Positions 23,901 to 35,981 of a DNA stretch of 64,000 nt are shown piece by piece (position 1 is the stretch's first letter; the number at the start of each line of letters is the position of its first letter). This stretch comes from Takakia lepidozioides (lineage: Eukaryota > Streptophyta > Takakiopsida > Takakiales > Takakiaceae), in the NCBI GenBank assembly GCA_030704615.1, contig CM060733.1, positions 52,390,001-52,454,000 on the forward strand, written 5' to 3'. The position numbers and the translations under genes are program-made. The notes beneath the pieces were generated by a model. The model was not told where the DNA came from, made no database searches, and worked only from the letters and a program-made list of their open reading frames with translations.

Positions 23901-24437
23901 ACATCTCAGCTTTCAGGAGATTGAAATGCTGGAGGAGGCAGGTTTTTCCCTTGCGAGACAACCCCAACTCCATGCATGTGCTACTACTCCTGCGTCCTCC
24001 CGGGTCCCCCGGCAAATCCTGACTTGTGGCCAACCAAACGAGATGGAAAGCTCGTTCGGCGTTTCCCTCCAACCGCTGAACACTTTGGCAAAGTGGAGTC
24101 CGCAAGAATGCTCCAAGCTCGTGTCGGAAGCACCACGGAAGTACCCGATCCAGGATATGGTCGGGTATTCACAATCATCACTTCCACATCTGCTGTTCAT
24201 GACAGGACCTACGACATCACGGTTTCCAATTTCCCCAATTGCACATGTCCTGATTTTGTGAATATGCTATCAACCAGTTTGGGCAAGAGAGGTAAATTCA
24301 TACCCTGCAAACATTTGTATTTCATATTTTTGAGGAGGATGGTTTGCGATCCCAAACGTGACAACTTCATTCACCAGGCCACTATGAGTTTCAACGAGGT
24401 CGATACTCTTTTGCAGCGGGATACAACACATGGGTAG
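20924..24437 (+). pseudogene. Mutator-like transposase with GCM/WRKY-type zinc finger and SWIM domain
   Basis: Exon 1 is 20924-22936 (671 codons). A GT-AG intron (22937-23053) joins it in phase to exon 2. In exon 1, CNGHLRCDNLNCRHFLQSG and a later CKFCKLV...CG segment ending HFGFHNHPV look like a GCM/WRKY-type zinc-binding domain (about residues 210-335). MLFDHVK and GFMADSAQANFNAI carry the likely first and second catalytic aspartates, and ERTCLFHW is the C-x2-H box of MULE transposases. In exon 2 a SWIM zinc finger, CTC then CKH (24240-24314), closes the protein, as in many MULEs. Frameshifts near 23470 and 23990 split exon 2 into three frames, so this copy is probably inactive, or further introns are unseen. 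No terminal inverted repeats were found by eye. Role of the family: cut-and-paste transposition. Confidence 0.75.
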
Positions 24438-24879
24438 CATGAACTATGTAATGTGGTATGTGGATGACCATGATTTGAAATGTGTAATTCACATCAATTC
24501 GTCGGCTGTGCAATGATATGGCCTCCAACTATACGGAGTGAGCTCTGAGTGACAACTTTTAGGTAGTGCACATTTGTCATTGCACCGTTCGAAGTCTACA
24601 TGTCTTGCTGTCGCTATGCACTACAATCATCTTTTGAAGATGATCATAACTCTCATTGTTATTTGAGGAGGGAGGAAGTCTTCTCGTGGCAGCATTTATG
24701 GCGCACACTTTGTGAGGATATTTTGTCGTCTTCGTAATTGTAAAAGTGAAACAAGCATTTGTAATTGCACAATGTTGGATGCTGCAATTGTAGGCCTCAA
24801 CGCTCGTCTTGATTCTATTTAGGCAAGATTCCCTGCATTAATTCCACGGTAATAGGACCATCCACGGTTATAGGCGGCG

Positions 24880-25080
24880 CATGTTAATGTTGACGTGGCA
24901 GTTGACGGACAGTGCCACGTCATCATTTACCGCCACATCAGCATGCTGACATGACGCTCATGCCACGTCAGCGTGTGTGCAGGCTCACGCCACGTCAGCT
25001 GGCGTGAGCGTACGCTCACGCCACGTCACTCCTGCGTGAGCGTACGCTCGCGCGCTCACGTGCAACGCTCACGCCATTGC
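24880..25080. promoter_or_regulatory. Cluster of GCCACGTCA and GTGAGCG words with a 24-bp perfect palindrome
   Basis: At least five (G)CCACGTCA copies and many GTGAGCG/CGCTCAC words occur within 200 bp. 25000-25023 is a perfect palindrome with half-site TGGCGTGAGCGT. ACGTCA is the core of bZIP binding sites in plants, so this may be a regulatory cluster or the subterminal part of a transposon. It lies 450-650 bp after the Mutator-like transposase. Confidence 0.5.
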
Positions 25081-25311
25081 GTCGTTGCCATCCATGAGTA
25101 TCTCACACAATTTGTCAGTAATTCGCTTGAAAACAAACATTGTAGAAGTCTTGTGCATGTCTACGGCAACTGCAAATAGATCAATGAAGACACCGATTGG
25201 CATGAACCACGAGGTATGGGTCTGTTTGCTGCCTATGTTAGGTTTCATGACGCTTTGAAAATCCAACCGCAATCTAGCTCGAAAGGCTTCGCTTGTTGAC
25301 CGGTCAGGCAA
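25069..25311 (-). CDS. Unidentified ORF fragment (80 aa)
   Basis: The translation (SKQTHTSWFMPIGVFIDLF, then DMHKTSTMFVFKRITDKL) has the look of coding sequence rather than chance, but no domain is recognised and no start or splice context is clear. Possibly a transposon fragment. Confidence 0.25.
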   Translation of the reverse strand: MPDRSTSEAFRARLRLDFQSVMKPNIGSKQTHTSWFMPIGVFIDLFAVAVDMHKTSTMFVFKRITDKLCEILMDGNDAMA

Positions 25312-27359
25312 TGGCCACTCGGGTCATCGAAGCTTGGAAGTGGAATCGCAACCATAAAGTTTAGGATGAACAATTGGACAAGCATGAAAGAGAAAGGCTT
25401 TCAGATTCATAGTCAGAGAGTTCTAAACCTACAATTGCAAGCACCCGCGGCAGGTAGGGCGTTCGGATCCAGATCCAATTGCCGCCACATGTATGCATGT
25501 TGCATCCGCACAACAGACACAACTGTAGATCCGGCATTCACTCAATTTTCAACACCTTTGCTTTGTAACAACCATCCATGCTACTACTGCCCCCGTGCGT
25601 CACTGCATCTCTTGCATGACTCCCGTTTCTACCCGACATGAGTGTAACCCAAGAGTTAACCTCAATTTTGGTAGGTATCCACCTTCCACTACTGTCGAAT
25701 GAATTGAACAAAAGAACCCCCTCAACTGAATATAGAGGCCTCATTGAGATCAGGCTGAAGCAAATGCTCCATTGGCGCCAAGGCTACTGAGCGCTCAAGC
25801 TAGGAGCAACTTTACATTATGAAAATTGCGGGCTCAAGCTAGTATGAACTTTACATTGCGGGCTCGAAACAGTCCTAATGCAACTCTTTCGATTGAAAAC
25901 ATCGTCTATCTCCGACTTCCAAGGCTCAAGGGAGACTCGCGCTCTTCCTCGACAAAGCCACTTGACTGTCAACGGTCACTGGGAGGACCAAAAAACCACA
26001 GCTCTACATATCTTCCCGTCACTTCCTACATGAGTGGCAAGATATCGTATTTCTCAGTTCAAGATTATGCTCAATAATGCCAAGTCCTCGTTCCCCTTCC
26101 TGCAAAAACATGTCACATGTTGACAGTTCCAATAATAACAGTTGGCTTGTTCTTCGAAATTCCAGATGCCAAATCTTCTCGTTTCCTCCATCATGGAAGA
26201 AAGGATGGAAAAACTTTGAAGTCCTATGGTGTGACTATCTATGCATACCTATTGACATACTTCAGCTCCACTTCGTCAGCTGCACCAAAATAATGCTTCC
26301 GAGACATTCCGCAAACATAAGAGTTCATCTAGTTATATAGAAAGCATTTAAATCTTGGGCTGCAAGGCTGTATTACATGGCTGCAATCAGGGCTGCAAGG
26401 CTGTCGAGAATTCAACAGGGCTGCAAGGCTCATACCGATCATCTTATCTTGCAAGGCGGCTGGCAAGCCGCGCTATAACCTCCAGTGACATTTGGGTGCC
26501 TCTGGACCACCTGCACCTACCAAATCCTGGAAGTTTCTGAGTTGCCATGAAAGTGGAGAACTACTTCGTCGTCCGCAGATTCCACTATAGTGAACCCCTG
26601 CTTCTTCTTACTGCAATTTCACCACCGACGGAGGTATTGACGATGATCTCATCTCCAACACTGAAAGCTGGAGTTGGTGGGGCGTCCGATCCAACCATGG
26701 GAAACTGAAAATTCAAGACAATTTCTACCAGTAATTAGCGAAATCGCTACGAACTAAAAGTCAGTTATGCGGAGTTTACTACGTTGGGTCATTGTGCAGA
26801 ACCGATACAACCAAAGAACCAAAGTCCAGATGACTCCACGACTTTAAGAACAGGAAAACGAAGATTGTGTAAGCTCTTGTATTTTAAGAAATGGTTCCTA
26901 ACCAATCTATGAACATCGTCGAGCGAATGTTCAAGAAGGGGCAGACAGGCAAGAGGCGAAGATATTCACTGTTCAACCTCTTTTCCCCACCATCGCCTTT
27001 TTCGGTCGAACGTGCCAACACTCAAACACGTACGTCTCACCGCCGTAGCCCGTTCCCACCTAGCGCTCAGCGCCTGCTCTCTTCGTACTATCTATCATAC
27101 CCCCGCCATCGCATTTTTGGTCAAGCGTGCCACACTCAAACACGCCTCACCGCCATAGCCCGTTCCAACCCAGCGCTCAAGACAACGTTGGCGGGAAGGC
27201 ATCCTCAGGGTGCGGGCTGTCCTCGATCATCATTCGCTAGACCCTGGTAGTGACGGTGGCAGTGGGTGACGTGGATGATGTTCGTCCAACTCAGTTTGGT
27301 GGTTTTTTTCATCCGGTCAGCCCTACGTTTTTCAAAGGCCTATCAAAATAATCAAGGCC
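25312..27359. other. Non-coding stretch with minor duplications
   Basis: The phrase GGGCTGCAAGGCT repeats at 26355-26430. About 85 bp around 26987-27072 is repeated imperfectly at 27102-27182. No gene recognised. Confidence 0.4.
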
Positions 27360-30270
27360 TTATATAGGCCCCATTCTTCTCCTAATGGGATCTGGCATGG
27401 ATCTAGGGATTTTTAGGCCTGTGATACTATCATTGGAACCAAATAGATGCCCCAGCGAATCTGCCGCAATTAAGAAGAGGAAAGGGGCAAGGGGGCATCC
27501 TTGCCTTACCGACCTGTGTAGAGAGAAAGAGGCAGAGAGGGCGCCATTGACACTGACTTTGCTTGAGGCAGAGAAAAATAAGATCTTAATCCAGCTAAGG
27601 AATTGGCCATTAATTCCAGACTTTTGTAGTGCGCCGAGAAGAAAGGGCCAGTCCACATCATCAAAAGCCAAGCATGAGGAGAGCCAGGGGCTGGTTAGAG
27701 GCCTGAGCATGGAAAGGGCCTCATGAGCCAAAAGGATATTATCTAAAATCAGCCTGTTCTTGAGAAACCCAGATTGCTCCGGGCGACCTGTCCAGTAAAG
27801 GCTGCAACCTGAGGGCCAAGCATTTCGCAATGATCTTATAAGAGGAATTCAACAACGTGACAGGCCTATAGTTCCTAAGGTTATCTCTCTCCCCCTTCTT
27901 GTGTATAAGCGTTATGACTCCCTGGGAGAGCTTGGGTGGTAGGGAACTTTTACGGAGGACGTCTTCAGTCATAGATAGAAAATCGTCTTCAATGCTCCCC
28001 CAAAGAGACTTGAAAACCTCTACAGGTAGACCATCGAGGCCCGGGGTTTTATTGGAGTTGAGCGATTGCAAGGCCCTTTGCAGCTCAGAGCTGGAGAAGG
28101 GAGCGTTGAGCGCAGCTTGATCTGCATCAGTAAGAATCCTAGGGATGGAGGCGAGCACCGATTCCCTGGTTGTCGAGTTATCATCCGAGCGAGGACCTAA
28201 AAGGTTTCCAAAATAATGTGCAGCAAACCCAGCCATATGTTTTGGTTTGGAGACGATCGTTCCATCCTCTAAAGTGAAAAAAAGGATCGAGGTTTTTGCT
28301 TGTCTCTGCTTCATCTTCTGGAAAAAAATATGCAGACATTTTTAAGCGACCAGTTGACTCCGGCTTTGGTCTTAAGCAAATGCTCCTTGTGATTATTGAG
28401 GGCTGCCAGATTTTGCTTGGCCAGCAGCAGAGCATCGAACGTATTTGGACCCACAAGATCGCGTTCAATGAGCCATTGACAATGCAAAATGCATTTTGTT
28501 AAAGCCTTTTCCTTGGCAGCTCTTGCACGGGGCGCTTTGATCGCAATGGCTTGAGCGGTCTTTCTAACGTGCTCCAGCTTCTGCATATAATTCATCACCG
28601 GGGATAGGGAGGAAGAACCAGCGGCAGACCAGGCTGAGGCCATCTCGACTACATTTGGGGGAAACAAAAGCAGGGCAGGGTTGAATTTAGAATAGCCTCA
28701 AGGCGTACATACTAGGAGGAAAGAAAGTGGCAGTCACCTGCGCATGGTCAAAATCCGGGAGGATGGGGAGCTGCATAGCTGGTCTGGCCTATGATCAGGC
28801 CAAAGCAGTGTAGTATATCCTGTCAAGTCTTGCCATACTATCATTTGGGGGAGCCCTATTGTTTGTCCAGGTGAAACGCAATGAAGAACTATCTTTTTTC
28901 CGAATGTCAGAAAAACCAATTGAGAAGCAAAGGGAGTCCCAGGCTGCCTGTTCGTCTGGGGAGAGGGCCTCGACCATAGATCCGAGGCGATCCTGTGAGG
29001 AATCAATCGTGTTGAAATCACCAGCAAACACCCAGTGTTGCACAGTAGGTAAAGAGAGAGTTTTATCACGCAATAGGTTCCAAAAATCAATCCGATCAGA
29101 TAGAACATTCGGAGCGTATATATTCAAGAAGGCACAAGAGCTGAAGGTTGCCGTTGGGATAGTAATAGCCCACTGTACTCTATCCTGCAACCAGGTATCC
29201 ACTGAAGAATGGAAGCTAATAAGGATGGGGAAACTGAAATGGCAGTACCACCACGCGATCCTGTTACTGTAGGGTTCCACCAAGCTGAAGATGACGGCCA
29301 CAAAGCTGAGCCTAGAGAAGAGATTTTTCTGTCGTCCAACTTGTGCTTTTGTAAAAATATAATGGAATTGGAGGAGATCAAGGTAGATGCCCATCTTTGA
29401 ATACGTTTCCTCTTGGGCATTGAGGCATCCGATCCGATACCCCGGATGTTCCACGAAGTGAGAGACTAGGTCACGGAGGCATGAAAGGACAGCACATGAC
29501 ATCATCATGATTTCATAGCTGTGGGAGGGACACACTATAGCTTAAAGCCGGATCAAAGGAGAAAAAGGGATCAGCACAGTGCATAATTGAAATTGCAAGG
29601 TCGGAGATAGATATGAATCTAAGATCCAGATAGTCCCTCGAATGTACACGCAGCTGCCTGTCACTCCATGTAAATGGAGAGAAAAATGGAGAAAAAAGCA
29701 CCGTAAGGGAGGAGGTGGAAATGAAAACGTAAAAGAGTTAGAGGCGCGTAGGGCTCACCGCCAAGGGGGAGGGATAGAGAGATCCACAGGCGCCAGAGTG
29801 ACCGAAGGTCCATCGTTCTCAGGGACCGGGAAAATAGCCATATTGGTGTTGCTATGCATCTGCTCGTCATGCTCGTTGACAGGAATAATCGCCAAGTTGT
29901 TGGTGGAATTCAGACGCACCAGGGGCTTGCCGTACTTCTAAGAAAGCAACATCGCCTCCACGAGCGTGACCCTCGCCATATAGGTAGCAACCAGATAAGG
30001 GCGTCCAGACGGGCTTCCAATACTCTGCGGGACACTGTCACCAGTAAGCCAGTTAGCAAAAGTACCATGGGAGGTCATGGGGTGAACATCAGATAGCCTC
30101 ATAAGAGGTAGAACGAAAACAAAGAAAAGATCTTTGTTGGCAGTAGACTTGTAAAGGCGGGAACCAAAGAAAACAGAGGTATCTAAGCTCAGCTGAAGAT
30201 TAGAGATAAATATGTGGAAAATCTCTTGAATCTTAGTGAGAATCAAATCTAGGTCCTTTCTTGGTCTCAC
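27360..30270 (-). mobile_element. LINE-type non-LTR retrotransposon, incomplete at both ends
   Basis: Reading 3' to 5' on the plus strand: an ORF1-like patch (30270-29660), an APE-type endonuclease (about 29420-28800) with VFAGDFNTI, TWTNN and SMARLDRI, and a reverse transcriptase (28667-27360). The RT shows NKTPGLDGLPVE, GVITLIHKKG, NYRPVTLLNSSYKIIAKCLA, AFDDVDW and VRQGCPLAPFLF. The sequence ends before the FADD catalytic box. Several frame changes split the endonuclease and RT, so the copy is dead. Loss of the 3' end is unusual for LINEs, which normally lose the 5' end, and suggests a later deletion. Confidence 0.85.
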
Positions 30271-30554
30271 ATTTAAATTTCCCCCCTACAGGAACCTGCA
30301 CGGATGAAGATTGGCTGCTCCATGAATGTAGCCGTTTCAGTTTCCTTCCCTGCCATGCAAACTATGGGCAGTAAGTGCCAGGTGGGCCTATAGCCACTCG
30401 AGACGACGAAGTCCATCCCCCCTTCGATGTAAATGCGGCGCCAAATTTCCATCCGGGGGATGGACTTCGGTGGCAGATTTCAAACTATACCCCGTGAATG
30501 AGAAAGAGGTATCGGTTCATCCACCGCTGGCGTGATGAACACATTACACGATGA

Positions 30555-31115
30555 TTGGTGGGTACGTGGGACCCAGATGCTCTATTATTGGAGCCCGCAC
30601 TGCTCTTCCGCTTCTCATCATTTCGAAAATCTAAGGGCTTCGTTGTTGTCCGCAAGGTCATTGCCATCGGCAACAAAGACGTCCTCAGGTCCTCCTTTGC
30701 AAGGATGCCGTGCTTCCGGAACCGGGACGACTGCCCTTATGGAGGCTTCGATTATGCAATGTATTCGGCCACATTGGGAGACATCGTTATCTGGTACACA
30801 GTTTACACAGAAGATACTGGTTCGAATGTGGAAACATTGTCCGCTTTTGAGTATATCCCAGGCCACTACGCCATCGGAGAGACGTATACTCCTGAAGGAG
30901 TGCGCTCCTCTTCTCCATTGTATGGGGACATTCGCATTGGTGTGGACGACGAAAACGTGAATCTTTCCATATTCGATGGTGGTATGATTGAAGGGCACGA
31001 CATTGTGGTGAACATCAACAGGGGCGGTACAACGGCTGCAATCCAGTTTACCTGGAGGAGCCCGATGACTCATGAGCTAGTTTTCAGAGCAGTCGAAGTC
31101 CCATTGACAACGTGA
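30555..31115 (+). CDS. Unidentified 186-aa ORF
   Basis: An uninterrupted frame with balanced composition and beta-rich segments (GFVVVRKVIAIGNKD, GDIVIWYTVYTED, HDIVVNINRGGTTAAIQFTW). No domain, signal peptide or membrane segment recognised. It begins 285 bp beyond the LINE remnant. It may be one exon of a larger gene. Confidence 0.4.
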   Translation: MVGTWDPDALLLEPALLFRFSSFRKSKGFVVVRKVIAIGNKDVLRSSFARMPCFRNRDDCPYGGFDYAMYSATLGDIVIWYTVYTEDTGSNVETLSAFEYIPGHYAIGETYTPEGVRSSSPLYGDIRIGVDDENVNLSIFDGGMIEGHDIVVNINRGGTTAAIQFTWRSPMTHELVFRAVEVPLTT

Positions 31116-31447
31116 CTTGTATTCAGAAGGCACATGGCTAAAGATTTGTTTGCACAATCAACACAGTAGACGTGCTTCAAATGCAATTCATGTGGATCAA
31201 TAAAAACCCCATAGTGCCGTCTTTTTGTTCTATTCTGTATCCATCGTTCCCATAATGCATCATTCCTCATTTCGTTTGGGATTGGGAGTGTGGGTGGATT
31301 TTGCAAGTGGCTGGTAGGCTGAAATGGGCCCCCCATTGTACAGAGCAGTACCACCCTACCATTCGCGAAACATTGCCTTTCAATATGTAATTCTAAAAAA
31401 CATTGCCGAACCTCCTTCATCGGGAGGTCCTTCTCCCCTATGACCAT
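31070..31447 (-). CDS. Unidentified 125-aa ORF
   Basis: The translation includes KEVRQCFLELHIERQCF, a PTLPIPNEMRNDALWERW piece and CVDCANKSLAMC, which could be a small zinc-binding patch. The 3' end overlaps the plus-strand ORF by 46 bp. No homology recognised; may be a fragment. Confidence 0.25.
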   Translation of the reverse strand: MVIGEKDLPMKEVRQCFLELHIERQCFANGRVVLLCTMGGPFQPTSHLQNPPTLPIPNEMRNDALWERWIQNRTKRRHYGVFIDPHELHLKHVYCVDCANKSLAMCLLNTSHVVNGTSTALKTSS

Positions 31448-33111
31448 GACACCCTAAACCCTATTCCCGCGGACATTCATTTCCGGGAAATAGTCCTGCT
31501 CATGTTTTTTTCGACACCTACGACTCTGCTCATGGCTCATGCCGCGCTCATGGCTCATGGCTCATGGCTCATGAAATAGCAGCCCCCGTCTGGTTGGGTC
31601 TGTATAGAATGGGCGTGTGTGTGTTTAAGCAGGGCTGCATAGTTTTGTTGCATTATGGATTTATATATAGTGATGTGATGACTTTGAGGGTAGATAAGTG
31701 GACCATGATGGGTATTAAACACACGGTTTTGTGCAATTGGGCTTTGGTTACTTAGGGGAGTGGGCTGGGTATTGATATCGAAACTTAGCATGACTATGTG
31801 GATGTGATGATGTTTAAAGAGGTTGCTTGGTAACACTTGTGGTCTCCTAGTTTGAAAGTAGGTGTAAGTTGATCATGTAATGAGGAGGTAGTAGTGTGTG
31901 CATGTTTTTGTATTTGTGAAGCTAAGTGGGTTAGAGAGGGGGGGGGGGGGAGGGGGTGGGATGCTTGGCGATAATTTAGTTGGATTGTAGGTTTAAATGT
32001 TTTGGAGTGTGTGAGGTGCTGGCTCAAATGCCCAGATTGTGGCCCTATCAGACTGCTTGCGGAGAACTGACAGGGGTGTGTGGAAGGGTTTGTGGAGCGG
32101 TTGTTATCATGACACGGGCCAGTAATGTGATGTGTTATTGGGGAGGGACTAGATGTGGGGTAGTATTGGCAGTTACATTGGAGGCGAGGAATGGTAATGA
32201 TGTTATGTGCTAGGCTGGCTGATAGTTGCGCTATGTGCTTCGGGATAACTTCCCTTAATTGTCCAATCAAACAGATCACCAGTGGGTATTGTTGCCTTAG
32301 TTTCATGGCATGGGTTGTGATGGATTTTATAGGTGTACTGTTGAATGTGGTATCAGAACATAGGTAATATTCCAATGCTATATCTGCATACAGTAGTTGC
32401 CAGGCATATGGGTATGCGTTTGTTTTCGTAGCATAGGTATATGAGGTGGTTTTTGTTGCAGCCTTGATGTGGATGCAGTTTGTATCAGTACTGGTTGTAC
32501 CTGTTGCGGTGGAGCAGGGAAGTTGCATGAAAGTTGATGTTGGATCAGCTGAGGTATTTTGTGGACAACTAGTACAATTTAATCCATTAGTGTGATGAGT
32601 TGTTGGGGTGAGGACAACATGGATGCGGGTATAGGGCTGCAGGCATTGAGATACAAATTTAGAAGTGATTCTGTAACGACTTTTTGTGTGGAGGCTCCTG
32701 CATTCTTTAATATGAAGAGGTTTGTGTTGTCTAGAAGTATTTTTGCTTCTTAGGGGGGGGCTTTGTGAATGAGGCCTTATTATGTCAAGGCAGTTGGGTT
32801 GTGGGCCACGGCAAGTGGTTTTTTTCTGATAAATAATGAACTGTGTGCATAGGTGTGATTCTGAAGAGGTATTGCTTGCTTGCAAGATTGCAGATTGCAA
32901 GGATGTAAGATTGCTACTGGCATCAATGTCTCTAAAATATGGGGGGCGACATAGTGCTTGTAACTGATAGCGAAGAGTTGGTTCCTTATTTTGGTGCTTA
33001 CCAAGAGTAAGATCGTTAACATGGATAATGCTGCATACTCTAAACTTCATTTTACGGGTTGCCTCTGTGTACTGGATGGTAGTCCAGGCGTAGATAGCTG
33101 GTGACTGGTAG
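31448..33111. other. G/T-biased stretch, probably non-coding
   Basis: The plus strand is rich in TGTG and GGTT. A 418-codon open frame on the minus strand (33050-31794) is rich in Thr, Ser, His and Gln and is best explained by this strand bias. A poly-G run lies at 31940-31950, and tandem GGCTCATGG words at 31540-31572. Confidence 0.45.
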
Positions 33112-33410
33112 CTATAGATCTGAAGTGGTAGCCTTGGTGGATGCTTTCATGAGATTGAGGAGAATTGTTTTTTTCCTGCAAGGGGGAGTAATATGTGCTA
33201 TTGTGATGAGTGCTGATATCGATTGGGGTTAGTATGTCATCAATGGTAACATAGTGCAGATTCAAGACAAAGGCAAACAAGAGGCATTGCACTATAGATC
33301 TGAAGTGGCAGCCTTGGTGGGTGCTTTCATGAGATTAAGGGGAATTTTTTTGGTTCTGCAAGGGGGAGTAATATGTACTATTGTAATGGGTGCTGATATC
33401 GATTGGGTTT
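33112..33410. repeat. Direct duplication of 119 bp with a 180-bp period
   Basis: 33112-33230 and 33292-33410 match at about 90% by eye (CTATAGATCTGAAGTGG...GATATCGATTGGG). The spacer differs. It lies downstream of the 33983-35275 frame. Confidence 0.85.
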
Positions 33411-33982
33411 GTACAAGAAGGCAACATAAGATACAATAACTTTGAAGCGAGTTGCTAGAGAGGGAGAAGAGCAACTTAACAGAGTAAGTGGGCGAGTGTT
33501 GCGTAAGCATACAATAAGCGGTAGGAATGTGAAAGAGGTTACTGATTGCGTAACTTACCAGGGGTTGCTTGTCAGTGAGGCGTAATATTGGGTTTAGTGA
33601 GTATGACATAGCTAGCCACAAGATCCTTCGGGCGGGGTCAGATCTCAATCTCCCCTTGTTGTTCTCTGGGCTCCAGCTGAGAGGGGTATCCCTAGCGATA
33701 TATCGTTGAGGGTAGGCGAGGCCTGTACTTTGCAATATCTGAACGTGCATTGTAATCGGGTATTGTTGTGGGTTCTGCTGGGCGCAGGTACGGTTGGCCT
33801 GTGTGGAGAATGGGACTGCTCTATTATAGCCTCCAAGGTCCCAGCAGTCCGGTGCTAGTAGAGTCTGTAAGAGCCAAAAGTTTGCAGTTTGTGTGGAGCT
33901 TGTGTCCCTTCTACTATAGCCACCTGGGTCCCAGTAGTCATGTGCTGGTTGAGTCCGCACGCTCCAGGAGTTTGTGGTAAGT

Positions 33983-35275
33983 TCAGGTAGAACCATGTCT
34001 TTGCCTTCGCAGCTCGGTGGATAAGGACCATATGTGCTGGTCAGTCTGGTTATTTGGGGATTTCCATTCCTGCAGATGTGTGGCTTGTAGAAGATCGTGT
34101 GAGTCCGTAGTGTAAGTGGCTGCCACGACCATGTGCCAGTGTGTGGTGCCCATAATCGAGTAGTCCACATGTGTCGGGTCTGATCCCCATTCACGGACCA
34201 TGACAGCGCCAGTAGGAAGACCATCAAGCCAAGTGTTGGCTCTGTACCTATATACTCGTTCTTCTTCAAACTTAATCGCTGGGTAGATGACCAAGTCACC
34301 TTCTGTTGCTTGGGCTTGTGCTGTAGGGATGCCAGAGAGCATTTGATGGTGTCCAATGTCGAGCAATCCTCCATGTCCAAACCGCATGAACCGTAGCAGG
34401 GTGGCTCCTTGTCCATGGATGAATTTGTCCAACCATAGCTTGTTAATTCTGTGGTGCTGGTCAGCGTGCGTAGTGGCTCCATCATGGTCTTCGAAATAGA
34501 TGTCTTTGGATAGTCCAAGCTCCCGCTAGAGCAGGGGCTCTCCTCTTAGCAACTTTCTCTTGATTTCTGTGGGGGGTAATTTGTAGTTGAAACGTTGGTC
34601 AACAATTGTTGTGACTCTGCTGAGGGCTGATGTAGGTGGGTACCGTCCCCATTCAAGTGTCTGAGATCTGGCCTTGGAGGTTAGTTTGTTGAACAGTCTG
34701 TCAGTTGCCAAGTCGGCCAGTACTTCAAACCTATCTAGCCAGACGCTGTCTTCTGCTGAGAACTCAAAGATTCCAATCCATTGTGCTTGATTTACTATCG
34801 TTGGTTGCCCTGAGTCGACAATATGATGAAGTATGCTCTCCTCGTCTTCTAACACTTGGTCTTGGAAAGGATATAGTCCTGGTGGGTAGTTAGGAATTGT
34901 ATCAGAAGATTGGGGACCAGTATCTGATGATGGTGCGTGTCGTGCACAGAATGCGTTAAAAACTCTTTCTTCCTCGGTTGAGTAGCCTGCTGGGTATTCC
35001 TCGCTTGTATTATTGTCTTCAGATCCGCTATGAAGTGAGTCTTGTTCTTGGTTGTTGTGATGTGCTGTTGGAATTGCAAGCGCTGCGCCTATGCCATCTG
35101 GGTGTATGAAGACTCTGGTTGTGTTAGTGTTCCTGCCATATGGCTATTGTGCGTTGTTTTGTATCGTAGCTGATAGCGGCGCGTTGATATGCAAATTTCG
35201 TGCAGAGTTGCTGCTGACCGTTCTGACGTGATTGTCTAAGTCAATGGAGATAGTGAATGCTGGAGTTCCTGCCAT
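33983..35275 (-). pseudogene. Unidentified 431-codon frame interrupted only by two TAG codons
   Basis: From ATG at 35275 to TGA at 33983 one frame stays open apart from TAG at 35146-35144 and 34528-34526. The protein has an acidic, disordered N-terminal third (SGSEDNNTSEEYPAGYSTEE), a central AQWIGIFEFSAEDSVWLDR segment, and a C-terminal part with TLLRFMRFGHGGLLDIGHH, GDLVIYPAIKFEEERVYRYR and TTHWHMVVAATYTT. I do not recognise the family. The absence of any frameshift over 1.3 kb and natural composition argue for a recently decayed gene. Both TAGs could come from CAG by one C-to-T change. Confidence 0.5.
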
Positions 35276-35981
35276 AGCGATCCTGTTCGTGTATGACCAA
35301 CAAGCAGAGGGGGGTGTGAAGCCGAGACAAAGATGTGTTGAGCATCGCCACCATAGTTGGATACGTGAGCGGGTAGCATGTTTCAGAATAGCCGAGTCAC
35401 TAAAAGAATATACTAAGATAGAAGGAAAAGTAGCAATATTTAGAGATGACCTAAAAGTTAGCATATAGTTGGGGATGTAGCAGAGATATGCTGACTGGGG
35501 AATTGCGGCGAGTCATAAGAGAATTTTAGGTCAGCAGCAGGAGCTCAGCTTCCACCGCCCCCGACCTTCCATGCCACTAAAAATCCAGTTAGTGCACTTT
35601 AATGAGATGCCAAGAGAAAAAGTGCTCCCCCGTTGCCAGTTGGTGTAATTTTGTTTGACTTGTTTTGGGTTAAATTGTTAAGTTTTTGCTATGTTTTATT
35701 GATTTAAAGTTACATCTAGCAGTAGCAAGCTATTCCATGGCCGGTAATCCCAAGTTGAGTTACACTCCCTTCCATGTAACCAACTGTCACCCCGGAGTTA
35801 CACTCCCCTCAAATTCCATGCCACTCCCAAGAGGAGGTGGGGACGATTTGACATGCCCGACTTGACATCCTGTTACCATGTGTGCATTAAGATCTTATTA
35901 CATTATCCCTAGTGTTCTCCATTACTAAATCTTAACATGTAAATAAAAAGTATTTAGTGATTTATATTATCTAAAATATTT

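Noticed and set aside
31794-33050. A 418-codon open frame on the minus strand
   Set aside because: Composition is extreme (Thr, Ser, His, Gln) and mirrors the G/T bias of the plus strand; no motif or splice context.
33292-34518. A 408-codon open frame on the minus strand
   Set aside because: It overlaps the better supported frame 35275-33983 in another phase and has poor composition; treated as a shadow.
8491-35275. Reassigned TAG codon (altered genetic code)
   Set aside because: Intact genes here use standard stops (TGA, TAG), and the TAG-bearing frame at 8.5-11 kb also has frameshifts, so decay is simpler.
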